From NCBI GenBank assembly GCA_030747695.1, contig JASLKG010000001.1, positions 124,001 to 188,000 of the forward strand: a stretch of DNA of 64,000 nucleotides, written 5' to 3'. Below are positions 1 to 8,802 of the stretch, in pieces. The stretch comes from Candidatus Poseidoniaceae archaeon (lineage in GTDB: Archaea; Thermoplasmatota; Poseidoniia; Poseidoniales; Poseidoniaceae). The position numbers and the translations under genes are program-made. Within the stretch, counting starts at the first letter, position 1. Every line of letters begins with the position of its first letter. Below the pieces are notes generated by a model. The model saw nothing but the letters and a program-made list of their open reading frames with translations. It ran no database searches and had not been told where the DNA came from.

Positions 1-282
1 GCAAGGAAAATTACTGAAGTTGCAGAAGTAGCAGGAATGGAAGGCGACAAACCAAGATTGAATGCAATCTGGAAATATAATGCTGCCACCGATCAGATTG
101 AGGAAACTGGAATTCCTTCTAAGATGAGAGAAACAATATGCACAGCTGCAGGTATTACTCCTGCACAATTTGAGCAGCATGTAAAGCAACGAGAACAAAT
201 CTTATCTGATTTAGTTTCAAGAGATATCACAGATATTGAAACTGTAACTAAAGTAGTACAAGGGTTTTATGCAAGTCGTTAA
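1..282 (+). CDS. Type II/IV secretion-family ATPase, C-terminal end (partial)
   Basis: The reading frame is open from base 1, so the gene begins outside the window and only 93 residues remain. The fragment starts RKITEVAEVAGMEGDKPRL, which matches the 'RKITEIsEvtGMEG' segment near the C-terminus of archaeal GspE/FlaI/TadA-type ATPases that power pilus or archaellum assembly at the cytoplasmic membrane. The Walker motifs lie outside the window, so the substrate (pilus, archaellum or secretion) cannot be decided. The ATG at base 37 in the ORF track is internal, not a start. The stop TAA abuts the stop of the convergent SAP-repeat gene with no spacer. Confidence 0.75.
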   Translation, partial: ARKITEVAEVAGMEGDKPRLNAIWKYNAATDQIEETGIPSKMRETICTAAGITPAQFEQHVKQREQILSDLVSRDITDIETVTKVVQGFYASR

Positions 283-1944
283 TCATCGCGAGATTCTTAA
301 TCTTGCCAACAAATCATCCACACCATCTAATTTGTTTCTTGCCTTGCTTACTCTATCTGCAGCATCAGCTACAGACTCAGCAACTTCGAGATCAATGTCT
401 GCAGAATCTTCCACGTTTCCGGGTTTAAATTGTTGAGCAAGTCTCTTTAAATCAGTAATGATTGAATCTATTTCAGTATCTGAAACTTTGATTCCAGGGG
501 CTAACCTAGGTATTTCACCTGGTGTGATGTATCCTAATTCTGCACCGATTATTCCAGCGGCTGCAACAACTCTAGGCCTTATTTCGGATGTATTAACCTC
601 GTATCCTTTCTTTTCTAAGAAACGAACCACAAGTGCCTGTTGGGCATCATCGTAGTTACCCTCTGATTTGTCGAAAATTGCTTCACATAGTTGTTCAAAA
701 CCACTAAGATTTCTTTCGAGTCGATCCAATGTTCTTCTTTCAGAAGGCTGTAAATGCACAGCTCCATGTTGTAATACTCTAGTTACACGGGTTCTTCTAG
801 CAGTTCTTGGGTCGCTTGCTGCGATCTCATCATCTAGAGAAATTTGAAGATCAAAAAGGGCATGTAATCTTCCTGAGATTGATGGTAATCGCAGATCTAG
901 TCCCAATTCTCTAGCTTTTTCTTCGAATGTCATCCTTGCTTTGACCTGATCACCGGGATTTTCTAGTATAATTTCGGGAAGTGAATCTCTTAGTATAGTT
1001 CTAGCATCTTCAAACGAACGTAAAGCCTCTTTCTCTCTCCATGAGCCTGGCAATGAGTGCATAGCATCCTTTTCTTGTCGAGAACGACTATCTAATGCAT
1101 TCAATCTTTTCCTGACAAAGGAAATTGATGATTCATCCTTTGCCATCAGACCATGTGTAGAAAGGCTATTGATGAAAGCTGTGACATCTTCAGAATCATT
1201 GATAGATCCTACCAAAAGAAAATCTCTACACAATGCATCTACTTCCGCTTGTCTCTTTTCTATGGCTAAAAGTTCCTCTGTTATTTCTTGATGTTCAGGT
1301 TCAGCAATAACTGGTGCTTGAATTACTTCAATAATTTCTACATCATTGTTTTCAGTAATTTCTTCAGCAGGGGGGGCCTCAATAATTTCTTCATTTACTG
1401 GTAATTCTTCATGCACTATTGATTGTTCATCATCCTCTAAAGGATTTGGAATTGAAATAGCTTTTACTTTACCACGTGGCCTTCTGAGGCTCTTTTTTAT
1501 TTGTCCCCATGATCCTAATTGCGACATCAATACACCTGCAACTCTCATTGTTAGTATTTGTTTTGAGCCAGATCTAGGTAAGTCTAATTTTACACAAAGT
1601 TCGTGTAATTTCTCTCTTGAAAGTGTATCTAATTTCTCAGGTACAAGTTGTTTTGCATCATGATTAAGATGCAAATATAATCGCTGCCTACGTTCACGTA
1701 TCGATCCCGATTTTTTGATTCCAAATACAGCCAAGACCTCGCCTAATTCATTGTTTATTATTTTTGAAATACCTTCAGGAGATAAATCCCAGTCCTTTAG
1801 AATCAAATCAGCAATCAATCTTGCTCTTAGAAATTCCACCGAACCATTTCTCGACAAACCATGTTGTGCACAAATCTCTTTCAGTCGGTCGAGTCGTGCC
1901 TGATGAATTTCACTTAGAAGGGCTTGAGCATCACTCATTTGCAC
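283..1944 (-). CDS. Triple SAP-like repeat protein, function unknown
   Basis: 553 residues. The first 150 residues contain three SAP-like helix-extended-helix units: LDRLKEICAQHGLSRNGS with RARLIADLI, a central unit containing LAVFGIKKSGS with RRQRLYLHL, and LHELCVKLDLPRSGS with RVAGVLM. SAP domains usually bind DNA, less often RNA. A Pro/Glu/Ile-rich acidic linker (about 165-225) joins them to a charged, mostly helical C-terminal half with no family I recognise. No membrane segment or signal peptide is visible. Met-3 is an equally good start. It is transcribed divergently from the coiled-coil gene at 2113. A role in nucleoid organisation or repair is possible but is inference only. Confidence 0.7.
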   Translation of the reverse strand: MQMSDAQALLSEIHQARLDRLKEICAQHGLSRNGSVEFLRARLIADLILKDWDLSPEGISKIINNELGEVLAVFGIKKSGSIRERRQRLYLHLNHDAKQLVPEKLDTLSREKLHELCVKLDLPRSGSKQILTMRVAGVLMSQLGSWGQIKKSLRRPRGKVKAISIPNPLEDDEQSIVHEELPVNEEIIEAPPAEEITENNDVEIIEVIQAPVIAEPEHQEITEELLAIEKRQAEVDALCRDFLLVGSINDSEDVTAFINSLSTHGLMAKDESSISFVRKRLNALDSRSRQEKDAMHSLPGSWREKEALRSFEDARTILRDSLPEIILENPGDQVKARMTFEEKARELGLDLRLPSISGRLHALFDLQISLDDEIAASDPRTARRTRVTRVLQHGAVHLQPSERRTLDRLERNLSGFEQLCEAIFDKSEGNYDDAQQALVVRFLEKKGYEVNTSEIRPRVVAAAGIIGAELGYITPGEIPRLAPGIKVSDTEIDSIITDLKRLAQQFKPGNVEDSADIDLEVAESVADAADRVSKARNKLDGVDDLLARLRISR

Positions 1945-2038
1945 ACCACTAAATCATCTCTCCACTTCTCACCATATTTGAGGTTGCACCTTAAATTGAG
2001 GCAAATAAGCCTGTTATGCTAGTGAATTGAATATCCCA

Positions 2039-2055
2039 AGGCCCCTATGGGGCCT
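2039..2055. repeat. 7-bp perfect hairpin, loop TAT
   Basis: AGGCCCC-TAT-GGGGCCT is a perfect inverted repeat in the divergent region between the SAP-repeat gene (start 1944, minus) and the coiled-coil gene (start 2113, plus). It resembles the other short triloop palindromes listed in this window. It may be an operator-like site or an RNA hairpin in the 5' leader of the plus-strand gene. Confidence 0.5.
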
Positions 2056-2112
2056 AAACAAGCAACATCTTCAAACATCGTTGCCTTGTAACGTAGGATA
2101 GGGCGGCACAAG

Positions 2113-2745
2113 ATGGGGCGATATGAGAAGTCTGCAAGGAATTCTTTGAAGAGTTCTACGTCCCTTAGTGGTTCGATTATTGACATAATCCGTCATGATT
2201 TACGTAAACAAGAAGTAAGAATCGAAGAAGAACTTCGTTCTAGATTAGAAGATGTACAAGATACATTAGTTGAAATTGCATCCATACAGGATGCAATCAT
2301 TGCAGGTTCTATAGAAGTGCGTAAAGAACTGGAAAAAGCCAGCAAAAAGCACACAAGGCATCCTGACCGCGAATCAATGATTGTAACCATAATAGATACT
2401 GCTACAAGACTTGGAGAATTGAAAAAATTGCATAATGATGCAATAGCAAGACTCCAAGGAGTTTTGTCAAGGCCCCCGAATGCGGTTGAATCCGTTGAAA
2501 GATTGTCCAAAGATTTATTGAAATTATCAGGTTCTTGGGAATCAGCAGCTAGAGAGATAGATGAATCTATGGTTGAGGTTGTCGATCAAAATCTTCCAAT
2601 AGAACTGGTTAAGTTACAAAGAGAGTTAGATCGAGGCGGATATGATTTGATATTAGCAGGAAATGATCGTAATCAAGAAAATATAGAGTCGGCACGTGCG
2701 AAAATCCGTGAATTAACAGATGATTTATCAGACTCGTCTGAATGA
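2113..2745 (+). CDS. Predicted coiled-coil protein, unknown function
   Basis: 210 residues, strongly charged and helical, with heptad-like stretches such as LRKQEVRIEEELRSRLEDVQ (about 30-50) and LVKLQRELDRGG near residue 175. There are no cysteines, no membrane helix and no signal peptide. It could be a cytosolic structural or adaptor protein. I recognise no family. The gene runs divergently from the triple-SAP protein, so the two might share regulation. Its TGA stop directly abuts the stop codon of the convergent gene at 2746. The start ATG is the first in frame and lies 58 bases after the 2039 hairpin. Confidence 0.7.
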   Translation: MGRYEKSARNSLKSSTSLSGSIIDIIRHDLRKQEVRIEEELRSRLEDVQDTLVEIASIQDAIIAGSIEVRKELEKASKKHTRHPDRESMIVTIIDTATRLGELKKLHNDAIARLQGVLSRPPNAVESVERLSKDLLKLSGSWESAAREIDESMVEVVDQNLPIELVKLQRELDRGGYDLILAGNDRNQENIESARAKIRELTDDLSDSSE

Positions 2746-3852
2746 TTAGAAATCACTCATCATTGGAGAGCCAATATTTTCTTCATTGAAGCTTCCAGAT
2801 TCTATTAGTTCTGCAAGATAGGTATCCATCAATTCTTTCATACGCCCTCTTTTTTCTCCATCAATTGTTTCTTCTTGCATTATTTGTAATAATGAATTCC
2901 AATTGTTGATTACTGTAAGAATGGCTGAATGACTTTCTTCAGGAGGAAATACTCGTTCCACACTAGCAGTAGTAGTTCCGGATTTGTTCAGTAATTCGAT
3001 TATTGCATGGATTCTAGTTGGACCATCAATCTCTCCAGTGAGTGGATTAATCATCCCCTTTCTTGCCAATTCATCTCCAGCTTTCTCAGCTTCAGTTAAG
3101 ACAGTAGAAACCTTTCTTTGCTCTACAAAAATAGCGACACGGTCATGCATTTCTTCTGGTATGCTGTCGAGCATCATAATTTCTAATCTCATAGAAAGTG
3201 CAGCTCCTTGATCAATAATTGGGGCGAATTTGTGTGTGGGAAAATCGGTTCTACTAAGCAAAACAGTATATCCCTCAAGTGGCAATGGAACAAAACGAAA
3301 TCTGACAGGATTATCTCTTTGCAATCCTAGAGTATGTCTTCGCGTTCGATGCGAAATGGTAGAATACAAGGGACGTGGAATTATGTATCCATCAATTTTC
3401 CCTTCTGTACGTAAATTTTCTAGCCAATTAACCATTTCAATATCAGTTGATGGACATTTACCATATTCATGAGGTAATTGTACTGACACATCAGGCCTTG
3501 CACGAATCATTTGCCTTCTTGCAATTTCTTTGCATGCAATTACAATACCCTTTGATGGAAGATATTCAGGTTTATCTTCCGAAACCAATACGCACGTTGG
3601 TTCTCTACGTGGCATTACTATGGAAGCAGACAAATTGTTTGTTCGATTTTCATACCACCAATTGGCAGAAACAGCAAGTAAATCACAAAGTCCATTGTTA
3701 AGCAACTCTATTCCAGATTCTAGATGTGGAATCTCTTTTATTTCTAAATCAAAATCGAGTGGATTACTATCTTCCATTTTTTTTACATGTGTGTAGACGC
3801 CATCGCCGATTTCTGGGGCAACGAGAAGTTCAAAACGTTCTTTCTCGTCCAT
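2746..3852 (-). CDS. Hydroxymethylbilane synthase-like protein lacking catalytic motifs
   Basis: 368 residues from the ATG at 3852. I prefer this over the ORF-track start because a GAGGTG Shine-Dalgarno lies just upstream. The first 200 residues follow the porphobilinogen deaminase pattern: LLNNGLCDLLAVSANW where the family has the 'VHSlKDvP' segment, then IVMPRREPTCVLVSED, then ARRQMIRARPDVSV, which resembles the family's 'RRqaQlla.RPDl'. The catalytic Lys-Asp and the cofactor-binding 'GGC' cysteine region are not visible. The C-terminal third is unlike HemC. Either this is a very divergent HemC or, more likely, a protein that reuses the fold for ligand binding. It is divergent from the isoprenoid operon. 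Confidence 0.5.
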   Translation of the reverse strand: MDEKERFELLVAPEIGDGVYTHVKKMEDSNPLDFDLEIKEIPHLESGIELLNNGLCDLLAVSANWWYENRTNNLSASIVMPRREPTCVLVSEDKPEYLPSKGIVIACKEIARRQMIRARPDVSVQLPHEYGKCPSTDIEMVNWLENLRTEGKIDGYIIPRPLYSTISHRTRRHTLGLQRDNPVRFRFVPLPLEGYTVLLSRTDFPTHKFAPIIDQGAALSMRLEIMMLDSIPEEMHDRVAIFVEQRKVSTVLTEAEKAGDELARKGMINPLTGEIDGPTRIHAIIELLNKSGTTTASVERVFPPEESHSAILTVINNWNSLLQIMQEETIDGEKRGRMKELMDTYLAELIESGSFNEENIGSPMMSDF

Positions 3853-3932
3853 GACATCACCTCGGCAGGCCTTGGCCCACAAACTCACTCCACCAGCCAC
3901 CCGTTAAGAAGGGCTCCCCTGTGGGATGTCCG

Positions 3933-4907
3933 ATGGAGTACGAGTTAGCCGAATCTCGTATCGATTCAATTCGACAGTTAGTTGAAACAAGACTATCTGA
4001 ACTAATCAAGCAACAGACCGGCATTTATGGCGAGGTTGCACATAATTCTGGCGAAGTGTTACTTGCTGGAGGAAAGAGATTGCGGCCTATACTTTTGTTA
4101 TTGGCATATGAATTGGCAGGGGGAAAAGATAAGGAATCAATAATTCCACTTGCTCTAGCTTTCGAATTAATACATACTGCAACATTAATTCACGATGATA
4201 TTAATGATCAGGCGGATAAGAGAAGGGGAAAACAAACAATTCATGACAAATATGGAGTTCCTAAAGCAATAATTTCTGGTGATTGGTTATTCACTCAAGG
4301 TTTTAGTTTCGGGGGAAGATATGGGGAAAGAGTAGTTGAAATCATTACAAGGAGTTGTTCTGGTCTTGCGGCTGCCGAGTATTCTCAATTGAATCATGTT
4401 TTAGATCTCTCAACATCTCCTGAAGATTATCTAGAAATAATCATAGGAAAAACAGCTGGCCCATTTAGTTGCGCCTGTGAAGTAGCAGGAATAATTGCAG
4501 GACTAGACGAGGAAAAGTGTCAGTTACTTTCAGAATTTGGAATGGAATTGGGGATTACATTTCAGTTGGTAGATGATATTCTAGATGTCAAAGGAGATGA
4601 ACGAATGGGTAAGCCTCGTGGGGCTGATGTTTACGAGGGTAAAATGACTCTACCATTGATACATTCACTTACATTATTACATGGTGAAAAAAGACAACGA
4701 CTTGCTGAAGTTATAAGAGATTTTGATGATGAAAAATTTGAGGAATTAATTACTTTGCTAAATCATTCTGGAAGTTTGGATTATTGCGAAATTCTTATAC
4801 AAAATCATATAGAAAGAGCACTTGGAAAGTTAGAGCTATTTGGAGACTCTGAAGCAAAAAAATTGCTTCTTCATGTTGCAAGATTAGTACAAGTTCGTCA
4901 TTCGTGA
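3933..4907 (+). CDS. Geranylgeranyl/farnesyl diphosphate synthase (polyprenyl synthetase)
   Basis: 324 residues from ATG 3933; the ORF track also permits a GTG at 3921. It condenses IPP with allylic diphosphates to make the C20 precursor of archaeal ether lipids. The first aspartate-rich motif is IHDDINDQADKRRGKQT (about 87-103), a DDxxD variant (DDIND) followed by the conserved RRG. The second is QLVDDILDVKGDE (about 210). GGKRLRP near residue 45 is the conserved substrate-binding segment. The next gene, geranylgeranyl reductase, overlaps translationally: the TGA stop forms part of the TGAGGTG ribosome site of that gene. Chain length cannot be read with certainty. Confidence 0.92.
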   Translation: MEYELAESRIDSIRQLVETRLSELIKQQTGIYGEVAHNSGEVLLAGGKRLRPILLLLAYELAGGKDKESIIPLALAFELIHTATLIHDDINDQADKRRGKQTIHDKYGVPKAIISGDWLFTQGFSFGGRYGERVVEIITRSCSGLAAAEYSQLNHVLDLSTSPEDYLEIIIGKTAGPFSCACEVAGIIAGLDEEKCQLLSEFGMELGITFQLVDDILDVKGDERMGKPRGADVYEGKMTLPLIHSLTLLHGEKRQRLAEVIRDFDDEKFEELITLLNHSGSLDYCEILIQNHIERALGKLELFGDSEAKKLLLHVARLVQVRHS

Positions 4908-4916
4908 GGTGTTGAA

Positions 4917-6017
4917 TTGTCTGAAACTGAACACAGAGATGTGATTATTATAGGTGGGGGTCCTGCTGGAAGTACTGCAGCTAGGTATGCTGCTGAGAAG
5001 GGGATAGATGTTCTTGTTATTGATGGCAGGGACCCTATTGGTTCTCCTTTGCAATGTGGGGAATTAGTACCAAGTAATGATGAAATGAGAAGATTATGTC
5101 CTGATGTTCCTGATATTGATGATTTATTCAAGACTCCTCAAAAAGCGATATCTAAATTGTCAAAAGAAATGCATATTGTTCCACCGTCTGGCAAACCATT
5201 GAAGTTTGCTTTTGAGGGTTTGATATTGAATAGAGTAATTCATGACGAAGAATTGGTCAAATTGGCAAGAAAAGCTGGTGCTGATTTTCTATTGGATTCT
5301 TATGTACAAAGAATAGAGGAAAATACAGTAATTTTGCGTGATGGCACGCGCTATTCTGCAAAAGTGATTGTAGGTGCTGGTGGACATAATGACCCTCTTC
5401 GAAGGGATTATTGGGATGAATCGTCAACAAAAATCCCTGTGAAATTTGTATTAATGGAAGGTGATTTTGGAAATGCAGTAGAACTGCATTTTGGTTCTAT
5501 GGCGCCTGGGGGTTATGCGTGGATGTTCCCGAAATCAAATTGTGCTAATATTGGGCTTGGCATACAACGTAATTTTTCAAAGGGACGTAATTTGAACAGT
5601 TATACTGAAGATTTCCTTTCAAATTATGATGGTGAAATTAAATTTACAGGCGCAGGTTCTTTGCCGATGTCTGGAACAATAAAGAAATTTGTAAAAGGGA
5701 ATTATTTGCTGGTTGGAGATGCAGCAGGCATGGTGCTTCCTTCAAATGGAGCAGGCATTACAATAGCAATGATTGGAGGGCGTATTGCAGGACAAGTAAT
5801 CGCTGAACATTTGCATAACGGGACTTCATTGCATGATTATGAAGTTATATGGAAAAGACAGATGGGGAAAGTGATGAGAAATTCAAAACGTTCATTCAAG
5901 ATAGGTAGCCTCTTCTTTAGACTACCTGATAAAATCTTGAATTTGCTCTTTAATCGATTTACAAAAGTAATAATCTGGCGTGCTGTAACATGTCGACGAA
6001 TGTTTTGGTTATTGTGA
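4917..6017 (+). CDS. Geranylgeranyl reductase family FAD enzyme
   Basis: 366 residues with a TTG start, supported by a GAGGTG site six bases upstream. The N-terminal Rossmann motif DVIIIGGGPAGSTAARYAAE binds FAD. PLQCGELVP at about residue 42 matches the 'CGE' segment of digeranylgeranylglycerophospholipid reductases. GDAAGMVLPSNGAGITIAM (about 270) is the second FAD contact. The family saturates geranylgeranyl double bonds in archaeal lipids, or the side chains of quinones and chlorophylls. Directly behind a GGPP synthase, the membrane-lipid role is the best inference. The C-terminus is basic, aromatic and short, possibly membrane-associated. Confidence 0.88.
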   Translation: MSETEHRDVIIIGGGPAGSTAARYAAEKGIDVLVIDGRDPIGSPLQCGELVPSNDEMRRLCPDVPDIDDLFKTPQKAISKLSKEMHIVPPSGKPLKFAFEGLILNRVIHDEELVKLARKAGADFLLDSYVQRIEENTVILRDGTRYSAKVIVGAGGHNDPLRRDYWDESSTKIPVKFVLMEGDFGNAVELHFGSMAPGGYAWMFPKSNCANIGLGIQRNFSKGRNLNSYTEDFLSNYDGEIKFTGAGSLPMSGTIKKFVKGNYLLVGDAAGMVLPSNGAGITIAMIGGRIAGQVIAEHLHNGTSLHDYEVIWKRQMGKVMRNSKRSFKIGSLFFRLPDKILNLLFNRFTKVIIWRAVTCRRMFWLL

Positions 6018-6104
6018 GTTGTAATTGAGATTGTAGTACGTATTATGCAATTTCTAGGCGTATTTAGGCGGTTATTTCAAGTGGCTTGGATGCAAGGGAC
6101 CATC

Positions 6105-6587
6105 ATGCAGAGGAATGAGCAGGCGGTAAGCCCGGTTATTGCAACAGTCCTTCTGCTTGCAATTACAGTATTACTTTCAAGTATGGTATTTGTCATGATG
6201 TCATCTACTTTAGACTCAGTTGAAAAAGCGGATCCTAAGGGTAGTCTTTCTGTTAGGGCGCTTTCAAATGGCTACCATGTTGTGACATTTTCATCATTAG
6301 ATCAATCACTAAATCCAAACAAAGTAGTATGGACAATAATGTCAGACACTGGAGATGATAGAACTTTGTTGTCAGGAAAAGCAGATGATTCTGATGTATA
6401 TGGAACCGTAGGCTCAAACGTTTCTTTCCAGGATAGGGATGCAGGATGGTCCGTGACTAAGGGTGACTATTTTGTAATTAATTGTGAAGAGTTAGGATGT
6501 GACGATGGCAATCACATTTTTCAAATTGTAGATCAAAATAGCAACACTGTAATTTCAGAAATTAGATTACCAGTCGATGTAGATTAA
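6105..6587 (+). CDS. Archaeal type IV pilin-like protein (class III signal)
   Basis: 160 residues from ATG 6105. The ORF-track start at 6045 would add a basic stretch that is not needed. The N-terminus MQRNEQAVSPVIATVLLLA is a textbook archaeal pilin_N (DUF1628-type) sequence: short polar head, then a hydrophobic helix that forms the pilus core after prepilin peptidase cleavage. The remaining roughly 120 residues are beta-rich and acidic with one possible disulfide (NCEELGCDDG). An assembly ATPase fragment lies at base 1, but no other pilus gene is visible here. The TAA overlaps the opposing moaA stop by three bases (TTAA). Confidence 0.82.
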   Translation: MQRNEQAVSPVIATVLLLAITVLLSSMVFVMMSSTLDSVEKADPKGSLSVRALSNGYHVVTFSSLDQSLNPNKVVWTIMSDTGDDRTLLSGKADDSDVYGTVGSNVSFQDRDAGWSVTKGDYFVINCEELGCDDGNHIFQIVDQNSNTVISEIRLPVDVD

Positions 6588-7612
6588 CCACCAATAAAAG
6601 ACATCTCGATTTTCGGTCTATTGGTTGTACTTCTTGTTTCAGAATAAGCGTCATCTCTAGATTCCCATATGGTACATATAGCATCGCGAATATCTTTACG
6701 CGTTGCACCTAACCTAATCATTGCTTTAAGATCATGACCTACTGATGCAAATAGGCAAGTAAACAAAGAACCATCTGCTGATAGTCTTGCTCTATTACAA
6801 TCACCACAGAAGGGCTTTGATACACTTTCTATGAATCCTAACTCTTGTTGACCATGCAAAAACCGTTTTGCAACTTCTCCATTATGATTAGGTTGAACCA
6901 TTTCTAAGCTTTCGAACATCTTTCTCATTTGTTCACCAGTTAGGACTTCGTCTAGATTCCAAGAATTAGTTTCCCCAACATCCATGAATTCTATAAATCG
7001 AACAATTACATCACTTCCGACAAACCTTTCACTTATTTTATTGATTGAATGTTCATTATATCCAGCTCTAATAACAGTGTTTATTTTGACTTTTAATCCA
7101 GCCAATCTTGCAGTTTCAATTCCTCTAAGTACAGTTTCAGGAGTTTCTTTTGTGTCCCCCATTGCCTGAAAAGTCTCAATATCAATTGCATCTAATGATA
7201 CTGTAACTCTTTTCAGTCCAGATTTCTTTAATTTAGGAGCATATTTTTCAAGTAAGATTCCATTAGTAGTCATTGCAATATCAAGTTCTTCCGGTAGCAT
7301 CTTGATTAATTCACATATGTCTTTTCTTAGCAGCGGTTCACCACCAGTTAATCTTACTTTTTTTAACCCTAAAGGGATTAGAGAATTGACGATTAGAACG
7401 ATTTCTTCATAGTCTAATATTTCCGATCTTGGAAGGAATTTATGTTTAGAATCAAAGTGTTCTTTTGGCATACAGTATTTGCATCGCATGTTGCATTTAT
7501 CCGTCAAAGAAATACGTAGATCTCTTAGATCACGCCCTCTTTTGTCTTTGACCATGGCGTTGCTAACAATAGGCACTCCTTCAAGATGTTCTTCGGATGA
7601 ATTGATGTCCAA
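6584..7612 (-). CDS. moaA: GTP 3',8-cyclase, molybdenum cofactor biosynthesis
   Basis: 342 residues. A radical-SAM enzyme that with MoaC converts GTP to cyclic pyranopterin monophosphate, the first step of molybdopterin/tungstopterin synthesis. The N-terminal cluster CNMRCKYC (C40, C44, C47) is the SAM-binding CxxxCxxC. LTGGEPLLRKD follows near residue 93. The second cluster motif FCGDCNRARLSADGSLFTC lies around 270-290. The protein ends in GG, as MoaA proteins do. Met-20 (7555) is an alternative start and would free space before the divergent aroA, whose start lies only 18 bases away. The window also has a ThiS/MoaD-like protein at 21038, but no other Moco gene. Confidence 0.95.
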   Translation of the reverse strand: MDINSSEEHLEGVPIVSNAMVKDKRGRDLRDLRISLTDKCNMRCKYCMPKEHFDSKHKFLPRSEILDYEEIVLIVNSLIPLGLKKVRLTGGEPLLRKDICELIKMLPEELDIAMTTNGILLEKYAPKLKKSGLKRVTVSLDAIDIETFQAMGDTKETPETVLRGIETARLAGLKVKINTVIRAGYNEHSINKISERFVGSDVIVRFIEFMDVGETNSWNLDEVLTGEQMRKMFESLEMVQPNHNGEVAKRFLHGQQELGFIESVSKPFCGDCNRARLSADGSLFTCLFASVGHDLKAMIRLGATRKDIRDAICTIWESRDDAYSETRSTTNRPKIEMSFIGG

Positions 7613-7630
7613 TGGAGTTTTGGGGGCTTC

Positions 7631-8800
7631 ATGCGAGAATTAGTAGATACTGTTTCCGCATATGAAAATAAACATGAATCTTCAATAATTGTTGAACCTT
7701 CAATCTTGTCAGGAAGTCTTACCTTACCCTCGTCTAAGAGCCATTCAATGCGTTGGATAATATTATCATCAATGGATACTAATCCAACAAAGATCAATAT
7801 GAATGAGATTGGAAAAGATGTCGAGGCATTATTGCAATGCCTTCAAAAATTAGGAATTCAATGGGATGGCCATTCAATTACTGGCGGTTCATTGCATCCT
7901 ACACAAAAAATATTGAATTGCGAAAATAGTGGTACTGCATTGAGGTTTTTAATTGCACAAGTTTCAACCTTAGATTCTATTATGACCTTGGACGGGGACT
8001 CAACATTACGTGTAAGGGACTCCTCACATTTGACAAAACTACTTGGAGTTAATGTTAATTATTTATTGGAAACAAACGAATTACCGATTGAAATCAAGGG
8101 CCCTTTTTCTTTAGAATCAGTAGATATAGATGTTTCAAAAACATCTCAATATTATTCAGCGGTAATGTTGATGACTCCTAGAACATCTGGATTCGAAATA
8201 AATACAATCGGGGAACATGTCTCAAGAAATCATTCTGAATTAACTTGGGAACTATGTAAGAGAACCGGGGCAGTAAAAGTTGGCGTACCTTGGGAAGTTA
8301 GGTGCCCGGAAGAAGTAACAATACCTCCGGATGCGTCAATGTCAGCATTTGCAAGATTAGCTCAATTAGAAATTATTAATCCTGCAAATAAATCTGATAG
8401 CCTTGGCCACATTTTGGACCGTCTAGATCTTACGAACTCTAATGATCTGATTACGCCCATGGCAGCTTGGTTGGCTATTGGGGAAGGAGGTACCATCACA
8501 GGAGCAAGACATGCCATTTACAAAGAGTCTAACCGTTTAATAAGGACTAGAGATCTTCTTTCCTCATTCGGATTGTCTTGTGAATTAACAAGTGATGGCA
8601 TTGTAATTCCGGGTAATCAGATATTGAAGAAACCTCAAGGTATAGTAGAAACATATGGCGATCATAGGATACAAATGACTGCTATAATCTTGGCATCAAA
8701 AGTTGGAGCAATAATCGAAAATTCAAATTTACATCAAATTGCTTGGCCATCATTTCTATCTCAATTAGAAGAATGCGGTTTGAAATATCAAATTGAATAA
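7631..8800 (+). CDS. aroA: 3-phosphoshikimate 1-carboxyvinyltransferase (EPSP synthase)
   Basis: 389 residues, somewhat shorter than the usual roughly 430. It transfers enolpyruvyl from PEP to shikimate-3-phosphate in aromatic amino acid synthesis. LTLPSSKSHSMRWIIL (about 32-47) is the substrate-binding 'LPGSKSxxxR' segment, NSGTALRFL (about 100) matches the PEP-binding 'GNaGTalR', and ETYGDHRIQM (about 340) is the C-terminal signature. The first 18 residues look like an extension, so a downstream start is possible. The gene stands alone among the aromatic pathway genes and converges with mutL, two bases between stops. Confidence 0.93.
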   Translation: MRELVDTVSAYENKHESSIIVEPSILSGSLTLPSSKSHSMRWIILSSMDTNPTKINMNEIGKDVEALLQCLQKLGIQWDGHSITGGSLHPTQKILNCENSGTALRFLIAQVSTLDSIMTLDGDSTLRVRDSSHLTKLLGVNVNYLLETNELPIEIKGPFSLESVDIDVSKTSQYYSAVMLMTPRTSGFEINTIGEHVSRNHSELTWELCKRTGAVKVGVPWEVRCPEEVTIPPDASMSAFARLAQLEIINPANKSDSLGHILDRLDLTNSNDLITPMAAWLAIGEGGTITGARHAIYKESNRLIRTRDLLSSFGLSCELTSDGIVIPGNQILKKPQGIVETYGDHRIQMTAIILASKVGAIIENSNLHQIAWPSFLSQLEECGLKYQIE

Positions 8801-8802
8801 AT

